64,000 nt of DNA, taken from NCBI GenBank assembly GCA_017893485.1, contig CM030358.1, forward strand, positions 256,554,477 to 256,618,476. Reading direction: 5' to 3'. A program made the position numbers and the translations under genes. This document shows, piece after piece, positions 43,976-55,634 of the stretch. This stretch comes from Hemerocallis citrina. Taxonomy: Eukaryota; Streptophyta; Magnoliopsida; Asparagales; Asphodelaceae. How positions within the stretch are numbered: position 1 is the stretch's first letter; every line of letters starts with the position of its first letter. The notes beneath the pieces are model-generated. The model saw only the letters and a program-made list of their open reading frames with translations, did not search any database and was not told the DNA's origin.

Positions 43976-46399
43976 GCTGGGCCTACGTTACATACTCGTG
44001 TTCCGTATTTTGGAAAGCGGGGCATGACAAAAGTTCTGAAATAATTATCCTTCAAAACTGAAACATATAACCCTTAAAAACTGAGAATTTCATCTGCAGA
44101 AATATAGATTTATTTCTCCCATACCATTACTTGAATATATCGAAAATTGAAATGAGATTTTCACCAAAAATCTGAAAGTTATATGATTTTGTTCTTCAAA
44201 ACAGTACACTCCAAAATCAATATTAAATTATGGAAAAAATCATTTAAATCCAGCACATATCAAGGAACTCACCATAAAAATCTGGACTCAAACAAATTAA
44301 TTTAAGGGTTTTATATTCAACAAATTCTGAAAACTATCTATTATCCAAAAATCTGAAAGTTATACGTACCTTCTTATTCTTAAGAGCAGTCCATTCAAAA
44401 GTGAATATTAAATTCTGGAATTTAGTTTATATCTATTTCATAAACATAGATCATGTCACCAAATTACTAATCCATTCGCACAAAATTTGAAGCTCCAAAT
44501 TGTCAATAAACTGAAATTAGATTTTTGTAAAAAACTGAAATTTAAAAATTTCGAAACTCAACCAAAACTCAATCGAATCTCACTTGAATATTATATTAAA
44601 TACATACATATGCACTTCTATATGTATACTAGTGTTCCCCCACCATAGCACACAAGCCCCCCCACACAAAACTCCTCGAAAACCGAGCCCAACACCCCAA
44701 CTCGAGAGCCAAACAGCAACCTGGGTTTGCACAGTGCTCGAGTTGGCACTGTGCAACCCTTGGTTGATGTACAACCCCCAAACCGAGCAACCATAGGTCT
44801 AGGTTTAACCCCGAAACCTAACCCTAGGTTCTCCACCACTTCTTGCATATTTTCTTCGATTATATTGACATGTATTTGCATATAAAAACTCAAATTTTCA
44901 ATTCATCATAAATTTGTCTCAAAACAGCGAATAACCCACAAAATTTTCATCTTTTAATTATTTAAAATATGTTCTTCAATCATGCATATAGATCTACACA
45001 TCTACAATAACATATAGGTTCATCAGATCTAATTCTATAAACAAAAAATTGATCTTTCATGCATAGAAAACTTTCACTATTCAAGAGCAACTTATTTTAG
45101 ATCTACATGAATATTTAGATCGTATGACTACTCTAATCATCCACAATAATACATGGGTTCATAAAAATAAATTTCCACAAATAAAACATGATCTTTCATT
45201 CATCAAATATTCATTATTCAGAAGAGAATCAACATAAGAGTATCATGCCATCAAGATCAATTTTTTATCACATTAACAGACAATTTTTATCTAACAATCC
45301 ATCTCTACAATCAATCTTATCAACAAAACATCATGTTCATGCTAATATAATCATAATCTCACAAAATCTAAACCCTAGCATGATTCTATATTGTTCATTA
45401 GAAATAGAAAAAAACACATCAAGAGAGTTGGAAGATTACCCACCTCAAGGAAGACCAAATTAAAGATAATAATAATAAGAAAAGAAGCTCCTCCTCCTCC
45501 TTGCGAAAATTAAGATATCCAAAGCTCCAAACTCCCAAAAACGATTAAAGAGGAAAAAAATTTGTTCACAAGAGTGGGGGGGGCATCTGATGCTGCTGCT
45601 ATTATAGATCGGGCTGATTTCTGGGATTTTTACGAAGATTTTACAAAAAACCTCTTAAGAAAAATATAATTTTACATGAGTAGGTCTTTCCAAATCAATT
45701 AGTTAGGTAAAATAAAATAAATTAGAGTAAAAATCTAACCCCCTAACTCCTCCAACCCGGTTGACCTTCACTGCAGCCCAGAAATTTCAAATTTTCAAAA
45801 ATTTGCATCTGAGTGGCAATTTTACAAAAAAGCCCTTCGCTTTGAAATATTTGCAAATATGCCATAAATTATTCATAAAAATCAAGAAAATTTATAATTA
45901 ATATCTAATAATAAACATAAGATTATAAAAATAAATTTTCTGACCAAGAAAAATATTTGCAATAAAGTCCCCAACAATCCCAAAATTGCATATATATATA
46001 TACACACACACTCAATAAAATCAAATAAAATCAAATTAGAGGGATAAAATATCTCCTCCCAATCTCTCTCCTGTCAAAACCGGCCTAACAAAACAGCCCA
46101 ACAAAATTTTGAATTCGAGTTTACCTCCAACAACCTTTTGGGCATAAACACTTTTCTTTCAAAGTATTTTACAAAAAAATAGTTTCTTTTTCCAGAAAAA
46201 TTCCAAAAATAAAGAATATAATCGATTATAAATAGGAGAATTTATTCAGAAATTCAAAAGTGGAAATTTGCGCTTCAAAAATATTTGCACGTGTAAAATT
46301 ATTAATTTTAGAAAAAATCAAAATAATTAAATAAATTGATTTTAAAATGATTTATTAATTCAAAATATTGTACAAAAAATTACGGGGCATTACAGTGAT

Positions 46400-47178
46400 G
46401 AGTCGGGGCATAGGCCGATCGCGAGCCGATGCTGAAGTGCGAGACGACCACATGGCGCGCGACAAGCGACCTCAGCCGATGCTGAAGTGCGAGACGAGTA
46501 GAAGAGGGTTTATGCGGTAGTTTACTTGGTTCTATTGTAATTGCCAAAATGCGGACTGGCCACTGCCTACCTTGTAACTGTTTTCCTTTTTAATGAAAAG
46601 TGTTTTTGTCTCGATTCTTTGTTCGTGTGTCCTCTATGTCAAATGCCATGTCGAGAGGTACCCTTCGGAGCTCTGGACAATGAAAGTTTCCTAGTCGGAT
46701 CCGCACCCTGAGGGGGATCCTCCAATGAATTTTGGCATTGTAGCCTTCGACATCGGATGCCAACTCCGAGGGGGATTTTTGGCGTAAAAGCCTCCGGCAT
46801 CAGATGACCCCGAAGGGACTATCGGAGGATATCCTTCGAGGATATTTGGCGTTGAAGCCTTCAGCATCGGATGCCAACCCCAAGGGGGATTTTGGGCATT
46901 GAAGCCTCCGGCATCGAATATTGACCCCGAAGCTGGTCCTCGGGTGCCCATTACAAGTGACTGAATAAGTTGAATTTGGGATGAAAATTAAATTCTATTT
47001 ATTGACATCTGAAGGCCAGTACATGGGTCGGCTTTTGAAGAAATTTTTACAAGTGCGGACCCCTAAGGGTCTTCATGGAATTTCATCAAATGCTATGCAT
47101 TCCGGGTTCTCTGGACTACCCTACCCCGGGTCTTCAAGTCAGTATGTGCTTGGACGGACCACTTTGGGGACCCTATAC
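46400..47178 (+). other. Decayed Tat segment with the antisense 3' motif and tandem repeats
   Basis: A 48-bp-spaced direct repeat (CCGATGCTGAAGTGCGAGAC at about 46428 and 46476) is followed by the 3' motif GCGGACTGGCCACTGCC at 46551 and an A-rich stretch. Next is an array with units at 46743, 46790, 46857 and 46904 (47- and 67-bp steps, 114-bp dimer) bearing CATCGGATGCC...CCGAGG. The rest to LTR g has no gene. Confidence 0.55.
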
Positions 47179-48982
47179 TGTAACCCTGGTTTCCCCAAAT
47201 CCGTATTTTGAGTGTATTTCTCTATATTTAAAATTTTTCTAAATTAGTTTTTCCGTTTTCAAAATCTTTTGTCAAAATGTATTGTTGAATCTCCTATCAA
47301 AATCTATTTTCGATCAATAATTGTATTTGTAACTATATTCTATGATTTTATCTTTTAATACAGTTCTTATTATTGTTATTATTACTTTTATTATTTTTAT
47401 CATTTTCTGATTATTATTATTGTTATTTGTATCATTGTTATTATTGTTGTTTTTGAATGTTTATTAAAAATCCATTTTATGTGTTAATTATATTTGTACT
47501 TATAGGCTCTATACTTTTGATGCAAATTATATTAGTTTATAAAATTCTATTTTATTAGTTATTGTATGTAATTTTTTTATTGGGTTTTTATTTAAAACCA
47601 AAACCCATTTTTAATTTTAAACTCAATTATCCACTACCCATTTCCCATCCTGATGCTCAACCCAGACCCGTTTAACCCCATTCCCAAACCCGATATCACC
47701 CTACCCTTTTTCTCTACTACTATAATGGGAGAACCCCTTAGTCCTTAACCCAACCCGTACAACGCACGTGTTGGGTTATGGACTAACTTTGGTAAATATT
47801 TTCGAAGGTGGACCAGTTTGGTAAATATTTTCGGAAGTGGATCAGTTTGGAAATTATTTTCTTTTTATCCCTTTCATTGTCCTTCAATTTTTTTCACGTG
47901 CACAGCACGTGTATGATACTAGTATTAAATAACCAATACCCACCTAACGTTACCCAGACCCGATAACAACCCAACCCGTAACCTACTCCCACCCAGAACC
48001 CATTATCCCCTAAACCCTATTCTCACCCTATATATAGATATTCCTCTTATAAACCGTTCATCTTCATCCCTAAACCCGCCGCTTCTCATCTTCCTCCTCG
48101 CCTGTAGCGCGACAGCCGTCACCCAGTCCCGTCGCGCCAGCGCGCCCCTCGCGACTCACCCAATCGCACGACCTGCGACTGCACCGCCCCCTCCGTTTCC
48201 CCTGCCCTCGACAACCGTCGCGTCGGCCACCTTGCAGCAGTAGGACGCCGACCCCACCTCCCTGTCGTCTCCCGCCTTGGCTCCGTCGCAAGCCACCCTG
48301 AGCCGCCACCCGCCGTCGGCAGTCCAGAAGCAGTTGCAGCGACCAACAGCAAAACCTCCGGCATTCCTCCCGAACGCCAGCCAGCCGGTGCTCCCCCTGT
48401 GTGCCATCCCCTCGCTGGTGCTGCCACTGTTTGCCGCCACTGATGTCGCCAAGCCAGTGCAGCCCTTAGCTTTGGTTGATGTTTGTTTGGTTTTGATCTT
48501 GTCGATCGTGAGCCGTTGATCTCTTGATCATCTTGAACATGGAGGGTATGATCATCGTTGTTTGGAGCCATTCGTTTGGATCGTGATCTCATCCATCATC
48601 TTGATGATCAATTTGAATTTGGACCGTCGGATCTTGATTATCATCTTGATTATGGGCTGTTGGATCACATTCTCATCATCGTGGAGTTCTTTATCACTTG
48701 GATTGGTGGCCGTCCGATCATCGATTTGATCTGATCATCATTATCATCATCAAGATACTGATCACATCTCGATCTTGATCTTGATTTTCGATCAGAGTCG
48801 TCCGATCTGATCCGTTCCCTTGATATCATGATCTCAGCCGTCCGATCGTGTTCGTGGGTTATTTGTTCTTTGGATTCGTAATCTTGTTTGTGATCGTGGT
48901 TCGTGTTCGATCCTTTCGTTGGTTTGTTGCCGGGAATCCGTTCCCGTTATTCTTTTTCTTTTGGTTGGAATTTATCGTTTTT

Positions 48983-49025
48983 CAGGCAAGTAACTTGTAC
49001 TCCAATTTATTTGTTTGATACAAGT
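48983..49025 (+). other. Leader splice-donor-like site and stem-loop, LTR g
   Basis: CAG|GCAAGT at 48983, then stem ACTTGTA (48993-48999) / TACAAGT (49019-49025). Confidence 0.5.
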
Positions 49026-51396
49026 CTCAAAGTTCACCTATAGTGTAGTTGGGTCTAGAGACAACTCTTGATTGTGTTTTTCTTGATGAGTTTTGTCTCT
49101 ATTGTGATAATTCGGCCATAGATGACTCACGACACAACTTGGATATGAAACAACCTAGGATTCGCCTATTTTTGATTTGATTCATGTATGTGAGACTTTG
49201 GTGAGAATTTGTGTTTTGATTGAGACCCATATGATATATTTGGTGTGGACATGTTAATAACCCTAAGTCATGATGTTTAGACACTTGGTAGACTTTATTT
49301 CAAGTTTGGATGTGTTTGGATCAATTTTCTTGAATCTATGTTGATTTTGTTTTAAGGGGAAAAATCTGTATTTTTGGCATTGTTCTGTTTTGTTTTCTGT
49401 TTTCGACTGTGTTAAAGTCAGTATCTTGATTTCGGTATAAAATATGAGTTTTAGATAATTTCGTCTATTTTCAAACCCCTCTGACTTTGCTTGATTTTGA
49501 TTTCGTAAGACTGAGTTATGGCTGTTTTGGTACAAAGGTGTCGATCTTTTCCAGATTCTGTTTTTGGATAATTTTGATAACAAACTATTTTCAAGAACCA
49601 TGCTATACATATTATTTTGATGTAAAACTTTGGTCAGCGTTTCTTTATTAAGTTAGGGATTACCCAGAATTTTGGTGAACTTTATTGATGAGTTTTATGT
49701 GATGTTTCATGCTCGTTTATAAAATCTATACATGCTGTATTTTGCTCGCTATTCTTTAAAGAACCGTATTTTCACTATGATTCCTTTTACTGTATAAAAA
49801 ATGTTTGTGAAATATAAAAGTTAGTTTATTCTATCTATTTTTATATTCCTTTGGCGGAATTGGATTTCATTTCACTGGTTGCGAAATATCTTAGTTTTCG
49901 TACAGCAATGTTGGGAACTCCAGATTTGCCAAACTACTGTTTCTTAATATTTTCTTATTTTCGATGACTGAACAAAGTATTCTGGAATATTATGAAACTT
50001 TATATTTTGGTACTAAACATATAGGGGAATACTCCAGATTTTTCCTGGATTTAATTGAGAGGTTCTGATGCAGTTTTTCTGACTGAGAAATTGTTTTCCT
50101 GATTTCTGACTGAACATGTTTTCTGTTTTCAAACCTGTTTTGAGTCATGATGTTGTGAATTACCATATGACTTAATTATACTTGATGGATTCTTGTGAAA
50201 GTCTATTTTCCAGATCCTTCGACGGATCCAGATTTGGATGTTTGTAGTAGCAGGAATCACTGTTTTAGTACTGTACTATCATGCTGTCCTGAATATGAAT
50301 ATACACTGTTTTGCTCGTTTATGTGACTGTATCTCATCTATGATTGTTGATTTGTTTTCCTGAACCTGATACTGATTATACCATATTAGTTTGACACTAT
50401 TTCATACACATTCATGCATATTTGATGACCATAATAAAAATAACCAAGCCAGGGCTTCTTAAGGGAATATCTAGTAGTGGAAAATATGGAAATGTGTACT
50501 TGGAAGGAAACTAGTGTTCCATACTATTACTATTACTGTTACTGTTACTGTTACTGTTACTGACCCTGTCTACATTACTTCCCATAGGAAGGTGTAGAGT
50601 AGAAGAGAACCACTAGATTCTGACTGTTACTGCTACTGTTACTGTTACTGATCCTGAGTACACTGCCCCATCATAGTCCACTATGAAATCTAAAAGCAAA
50701 ACTGTTTGTTGTAGCAACCTTGTAGAAAAAACTGGGATGCATGAAGTGCTACCTAGCTAGTAATACACACAAGATTTTAAGAACATTAAACTGATACTGT
50801 TAGACTGATACTGTTAGACTGAGACTATTGGACTGATACTGTTATACTGTTATCCTGATTCACTGATATACTGAGCTTACTGTTACTAGACACTGTTTGT
50901 TGCTAAAGGACACTGCCTTTGACATAAAACAACTGTACTGTTAGTATACCATGCTAGTTGTCACTGTTGATGCATTATTCCATGCTATAAGTTAGTTTTT
51001 CCCATGTGCTTGTATCCTACATTATTTGTGACCCGCGACTTTCAATTGACAAGTACTTGTTTTTCTATTTCCTTCTGCAAATTTATCAATTGCATATTTT
51101 TGTGGTCAGCTGTCCGATGGAGTATGTGATCCAAAGTTCTAGTTGGCTAGAGCTTTTTGCTATCTTCCTTTATTTTCTGTTGCTCATTTTGAACAATGTA
51201 TCTGTTACTTGTATTCTTGTATTTGGGCAATGTGACCCAAGATATTTGTTTATTCAGATCATGACTATTTGAGATTAATATATTTTATTTCAAGTATTCT
51301 TTTTGGTATTTGGTTCATATGTGCATATGGTTGACTTTTCTGGCTTCCGACTCTGATTATATTGTGATATGTTGTAAAGATTCTTGAACAGTTTAT

Positions 51397-51414
51397 GGAT
51401 GATGAAAATTATTC
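51397..51414 (+). other. Conserved stem-loop near the 3' end of LTR g
   Basis: Stem GGATGAT / ATTATTC with loop GAAA; seven pairs with two G-U, 58 bp from the LTR end, followed by ACTGGGCTT. Confidence 0.55.
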
Positions 51415-51472
51415 ACTGGGCTTTTGTCGTGTATCTGTATTCCGTATTCTTTTTGGGAAGCGGGGCGTGACA

Positions 51473-54400
51473 TATACGACCCTCCCAATTAGGTGCTAGC
51501 TTTCCCCTCTTGCTTGGCTCGAATATTTCAAGGTGCCTGAGCACAAGGTCATCTTCTTTGATGTTCACAGGTCGAACCTTCTGATTGTAAAATCGCTCTA
51601 CCTTTTGTTAATAGAGGTTTCTTCTGATGGTCGCCCTTTCTCGAACTTCGTCGAGGAGGTCCAGGTTGGATCTGAGGACGTTTGATTTGGAATTCTCGTC
51701 AAAGCTCATTTTCCATGGTGATAGCAATCCGACTTCCAGGGGAATTATTGTCTCGGTTCCAAAGGTCAGGTTAAAGGGTGACTCGCCCGTCAAGATCCTC
51801 TTGGTCGTGTAGTAGGACCACAGTACGCTGGGTAGCTCATCAACCCACAATGCCTTGGGGGATTTTTCTAGTCACTTCTTTAGGGCAGCGAGGATTTGTC
51901 AGTTAGCATTCTCAGCCTGGCCGTTAGACTATGGGTGTGAGACGGAGGAGAATCTCTATTGAATTCCACGGTCTTCGCAGAATTTGCAGAAGCCCTTTCC
52001 TACGAACTGGGCACGATTGTCAGTGATGAGGATTCTTAGTATTCAAAACCAGCAGACGATATGCTTTCAGAAGAATTGTTGGGCCTAGTGCTCTATGATA
52101 GTGGCCATGAGCTCTGTCTCAACTCATTTCATGAAATAGTCGATAGCAATAATGAGGAATCGCCTCTAGCTAGTGGCTTTATGGAATGGTCCGACCAGGT
52201 CCATCCCCCACATGGCGAAAGGGGCTGGACTGGCGAGGGGCTTGAGATTGGCTTAGGGCAAATGGTAGACCGAGGAGAACCTTTGGCATGGGCCACACTT
52301 CTTTACCATGTCTTAGGCGTCTTGCAGGATGGTCGGCCAATAGTACCCATGGTTGAGTACTTTCCTCGCAAGTGATCTGCTGCCCATGTGGCAGCTGTCG
52401 ATCCCTGCATGTGTTTCCTCGAGTGTATACTTAGCCTTTTCTGGTGACAGACATCGAAGGTTTGGTCTTTCATCGGACTCTGTGTAGGAATTCTTGGAGA
52501 GCATGCCATCGATAAGCACGAACCTCTCTACCCTGACCCTGATCCTTCTAGACTCGGAGGAATCTTTGTGAAGCTCCACGCTTCTCAGGTAGTTTAGGAT
52601 GGGTCCATCCAGGTTGGTTGCTAGGCGGGCAATTCTAGACAGAGGACTTCATAATTTTCCTTGTCGATGCTTGGTCGAACGAGGACGTCCACCAGGACTG
52701 TCTGATCTAAACCCTCGAAACAAGAGGATGCCAACTTGGAGAGGGCTTCTGCCTGGCTATTCATTTCATGAGGGATCCTGGCGATGGAGGCATCCTAAAA
52801 GCCAGCCAGGAGGAGCTTGACTTGGGCCAGATATTTGACCATTCAGGCGTCTGACGATGAGTTGGGAGTCGCTAAAGGATTTGACTCATTTTTCCCCTGC
52901 TTTGCTGGCTAAGAGGATTCCGGCTACCAGGGCTTCGTACTCCGCTTTGTTGTTAGATGCCTTAAAGCTGAAGCATAGGGAGTACTGGAAGATGAAGCCA
53001 TTTGGACCGCTCAAGATAACTCCGGCCCTGCTACCTTCTTCACAGGATGACCCGTCCACGTAGAGTTCCCAATTGGGCGTATCTTGCAGAGTCTCGGGGA
53101 TCTCAGGGAGTGCCGTATTCGGTAATGAATTTGGCGAGCGCATGTACCTTAAAGGCCGTCCTCGGCTTGTAGCTGATGTCGTGTTGGCTTAGCTCTATGG
53201 ATCACTTGATTAGGCAACCCGAGGTCTCCGGCTTATGGAGGACTTGTTTCAGTGGCTGGTCCATAAGGACCTGAATGGAATAAGCCTGAAAGTAAGGGCA
53301 GAGCTTTCGAGCGACCATGACCAATGCGTAGGTGACTTTTTCCATTTTTTGGTATCGAAGCTTAGTGTCGCAGAGGATTTGCTAACGTAGTAGATGGGCT
53401 TTTGAGCTCCATCTTCCTCCCGGATTAGAACAGTGCTGAGGGCCTGGTATGAAGCCGCCAAGTAGAAGTATAGCACCTCACCAGGCTCGGGATTGCTGTG
53501 GAAAGGGGGATTGGAGAGGTATTCATTGAGCTGATCGAAAGCCCGCTGCTGAGGCTCTCCCCATTCGAAGTTCTTCGCCCCCCGGAGGACCTTAAAGAAA
53601 GGGAGGAACTTCTCCCCCAACCTTGAAAGAAAACGGCCGATGGCGACGAGAAGATCGGTGTGCCACTGCACTTCTTTAACATTCCTTGGAGGGACCATGT
53701 CTAGGATGGCCTGAATTTTCTCAAGGTTTGCCTTTATCCCTAGTTGGTTGACCATAAAGCCGAGGAACTTCCCTGCGGTGACGCCGAAGGCACACTTGGA
53801 AGGGTTGAGTCTCATGTTATGCTTTCTCAAGATTCCGAAGGCCTCTTCCAGGTCTTTCACGTAGTCTTTCCCTCGGAGGCTTTTGACAAGCATGTCATCG
53901 ACATATCCCTCCATGTTCTGACCAACCTGTTCTTTGACGACCCGATTAACGAGTCTCTGGTAAGTGGCACTCGCGTTCTTCAATCCAAAGGGCATGAACC
54001 TGTAGTAGTAAAGCCCCTGTTCGGTGATAAAGGTCATCTTCGGAATATCCGGGGGTACATCTGAATCAGTTTGTAGCTGGAGTAGGCATCTATGAAGCTC
54101 AATAGTTCGTGTTTGGATGTAGCATCGATTAGGGTGTTGATGCTGGAGAGGGGAAATGGATCTTTAGGGCAGGCCTTGTCGAGGTCGGTAAAGTTGATAT
54201 GCATCCTCCATTTGCAGTTGGCCTTCTTGATCAGTACGACGTTAGCCAACCACTCTGGGTAATTGACCTCTTGGATGAACTAGGCGGAGATGAGTTTTTC
54301 GACTTCTTCCTTCATCGCTTGTTGCCTCTCAGAGGAAAACTTTCGACAACTTTGTTGTACCGGCTTGGAATCTGGGTGGACGCTCAGCCTATGCATGATG

Positions 54401-54838
54401 AGATCCTTTGATATTCCCGGCATATCCGAGGGCGTCCAAGCGAACAGGTCTTGGTTAAGGTGGTTACAATGGGTAACTTCCTCCTTGAGGCCAGGGGGAT
54501 CGACTTGCCCATCTTGAAGCATTTGACATGTTCGGCCTCAGAGAAAGGGATCTCCTTAAGCTCGTCCGCTTGCTCGGAACTTATGGAACTTCAGTCTAAC
54601 GGGAGCTCGACCGCTTCGAGGGGGAGGACAGTGCCCCCCACCGTAGCGGTGTAACAAGCCAGAGTTGCCTCTTGATTTCTCTTGATGACCCCAACCCCAT
54701 ACTTGGTTGGGAACTTCATGCACATGTGGTAGGCTGAGGGTACTTCCTAGAAGGAAGCAAGGTCGGGTCGGCCCAGAATAGCGTTATAAGCGACCTTGAC
54801 ATTGACCACCATGAAGTCCATCGCCTACTGTAACCCAT
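51473..54838 (-). pseudogene. Tat-lineage pol: protease end, RT, RNase H, second RNase H, integrase (decayed)
   Basis: In sense order on minus: the protease end (MDFMVVNVKVAYNAILGRP, 54830-54760); a linker (FAWTPSDMPGISKDLIMHRL near 54440); reverse transcriptase (KWRMHINFTDLDKACPKD, FMPFGLKNASATYQRL, YVDDM at about 53893-53905); RNase H (ALSTVLIREEDGAQKPIYYV); a second, archaeal-type RNase H typical of Tat (LYVDGSSCEEGSRAG at about 53060, NNKAEYEALVAG); and integrase. Integrase has a zinc-binding region (HAGIDSCHMGSRSLARKVL near 52410), core motifs (WGMDLVGPF, ITDN, NGQAENAN) and the C-terminal part to 51608. Several stops and frame changes make it non-functional. LTR h truncates its 5' end and gag is absent. 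Confidence 0.85.
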
Positions 54839-55595
54839 ATTGCTCATATTTGTATTTTAAATTATTTTAAATAAAATTCTTGATTTCTTATTTTATTTCT
54901 GGGTGTATTTAATTTCTTTTCATTGTATGGTGCGTTGTTCTTCTCTCTCTTGTGATTCATTTTGCATTGATTCAGCTTTTTATTCCCATTTATTTGGCCA
55001 ACAATTTGTTCTTGATCTTGTCTATTGTTTAAACCTATTTCATGGCCTATTTGTCTCTTATTGGATTCTTTTTACCCTATTGGATACTATCCAGTTCACC
55101 CAAACCCATATTGTCGCTAATTAAACCCCTTATTTGAACCTTAACCCTAATACTCAATCTTTCTCTCCTCCTAGCCATCGCCCTACCCTATCCCGATCTC
55201 TTTCTCTCCCGACCCTGCCTCTTGCTGTCGTCGACTTACCCCGAAATCGGTGACCACCCCCCACCGACCACCACACCTCTCTCCTCCTTCCCCTTTTCCC
55301 GACCACCCAATGCACCCCTTGTCCCTGTCCCGTCCGAGCCGCGACGCCCAGCTACAGCGCCGCAGCGTCGCCCCCTGCGACTGTCACTGCCGTCATCTTC
55401 TCCAGGCTGCCACCCGTGCTAGTGTTGCTGCCTGTCTTATTGTCGTTGGCTGTTGTCCCTTGTGTGTGTGCGTGTGCTTTCGTGTGCACGTGTTTCGTTG
55501 GCATGGAGTTCTCATTCTTGTTCGTGTGTTCGTTGTGTTCGTTGTTCGGGATTCGTTCCTGTTATTTTATTCTTCGTTTTCGTCGTCTTCATAAT

Positions 55596-55634
55596 CAGGC
55601 AAGTAGCTTGTATGTGTTGTTTTTGTCATACAAG
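55596..55634 (+). other. Leader splice-donor-like site and stem-loop, LTR h
   Basis: CAG|GCAAGT at 55596, then stem CTTGTATG (55607-55614) / CATACAAG (55627-55634) with a 12-nt loop. Confidence 0.5.

Larger units (their letters stand above)
38446..44029 (+). mobile_element. Long solo LTR 'f' (about 3.2 kb), nested in d and interrupted by e
   Basis: Starts TGCAAGCCC and ends GCGGGGCATGACA; AAAGT is duplicated at 38441-38445 and 44030-44034. TATA box TATAAATA is at 38738. Removing e leaves 3186 bp, almost the length of LTR h (3195 bp), with which it shares its 3' end. GC-rich open frames at 38766-39500 are leader sequence, not convincing genes. Confidence 0.85.
37057..46394 (-). mobile_element. 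Long solo LTR 'd' (about 3.7 kb), interrupted by LTR f
   Basis: Left end TGTAGCGCCCCA, right end GGGGCATTACA, with GTGAT duplicated exactly (37052-37056, 46395-46399). Minus orientation follows from the 142-bp-type repeats (37680-37945), the stem-loop at 37332, and the donor AG|GTGGGT on minus at 45443. Removing f and its duplication leaves about 3749 bp. A perfect 11-bp hairpin (TTGCACAGTGC / GCACTGTGCAA) is at 44727-44756. No coding region. Confidence 0.85.
47179..51472 (+). mobile_element. Long solo LTR 'g' (4.3 kb)
   Basis: Starts TGTAACCCTGG, ends GGAAGCGGGGCGTGACA; TATAC duplicated exactly (47174-47178, 51473-51477). TATATATA at about 48029. TTACTG hexamer runs at 50521-50570 and 50625-50652. 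GC-rich open frames at 48070-48592 are leader sequence. Same family as f and h. It cuts the Tat element between the antisense part and pol. Confidence 0.88.
18040..54838 (-). mobile_element. Decayed Tat-lineage Gypsy element with pol and multiple antisense gene modules, heavily interrupted
   Basis: Segments 18040-21525, 26343-30707, 36928-37056, 46395-47178 and 51473-54838 are what remains after removing nested insertions. The protease end and pol on minus and the antisense ORFs on plus match the family of the complete element at 7233-16435 (for example MDFMVVNVK and YNAILGRP in both). No LTR, gag, primer site or outer target duplication is visible. Because antisense modules repeat, the remains could come from one element with amplified modules or from several elements of one family. 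Confidence 0.65.
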
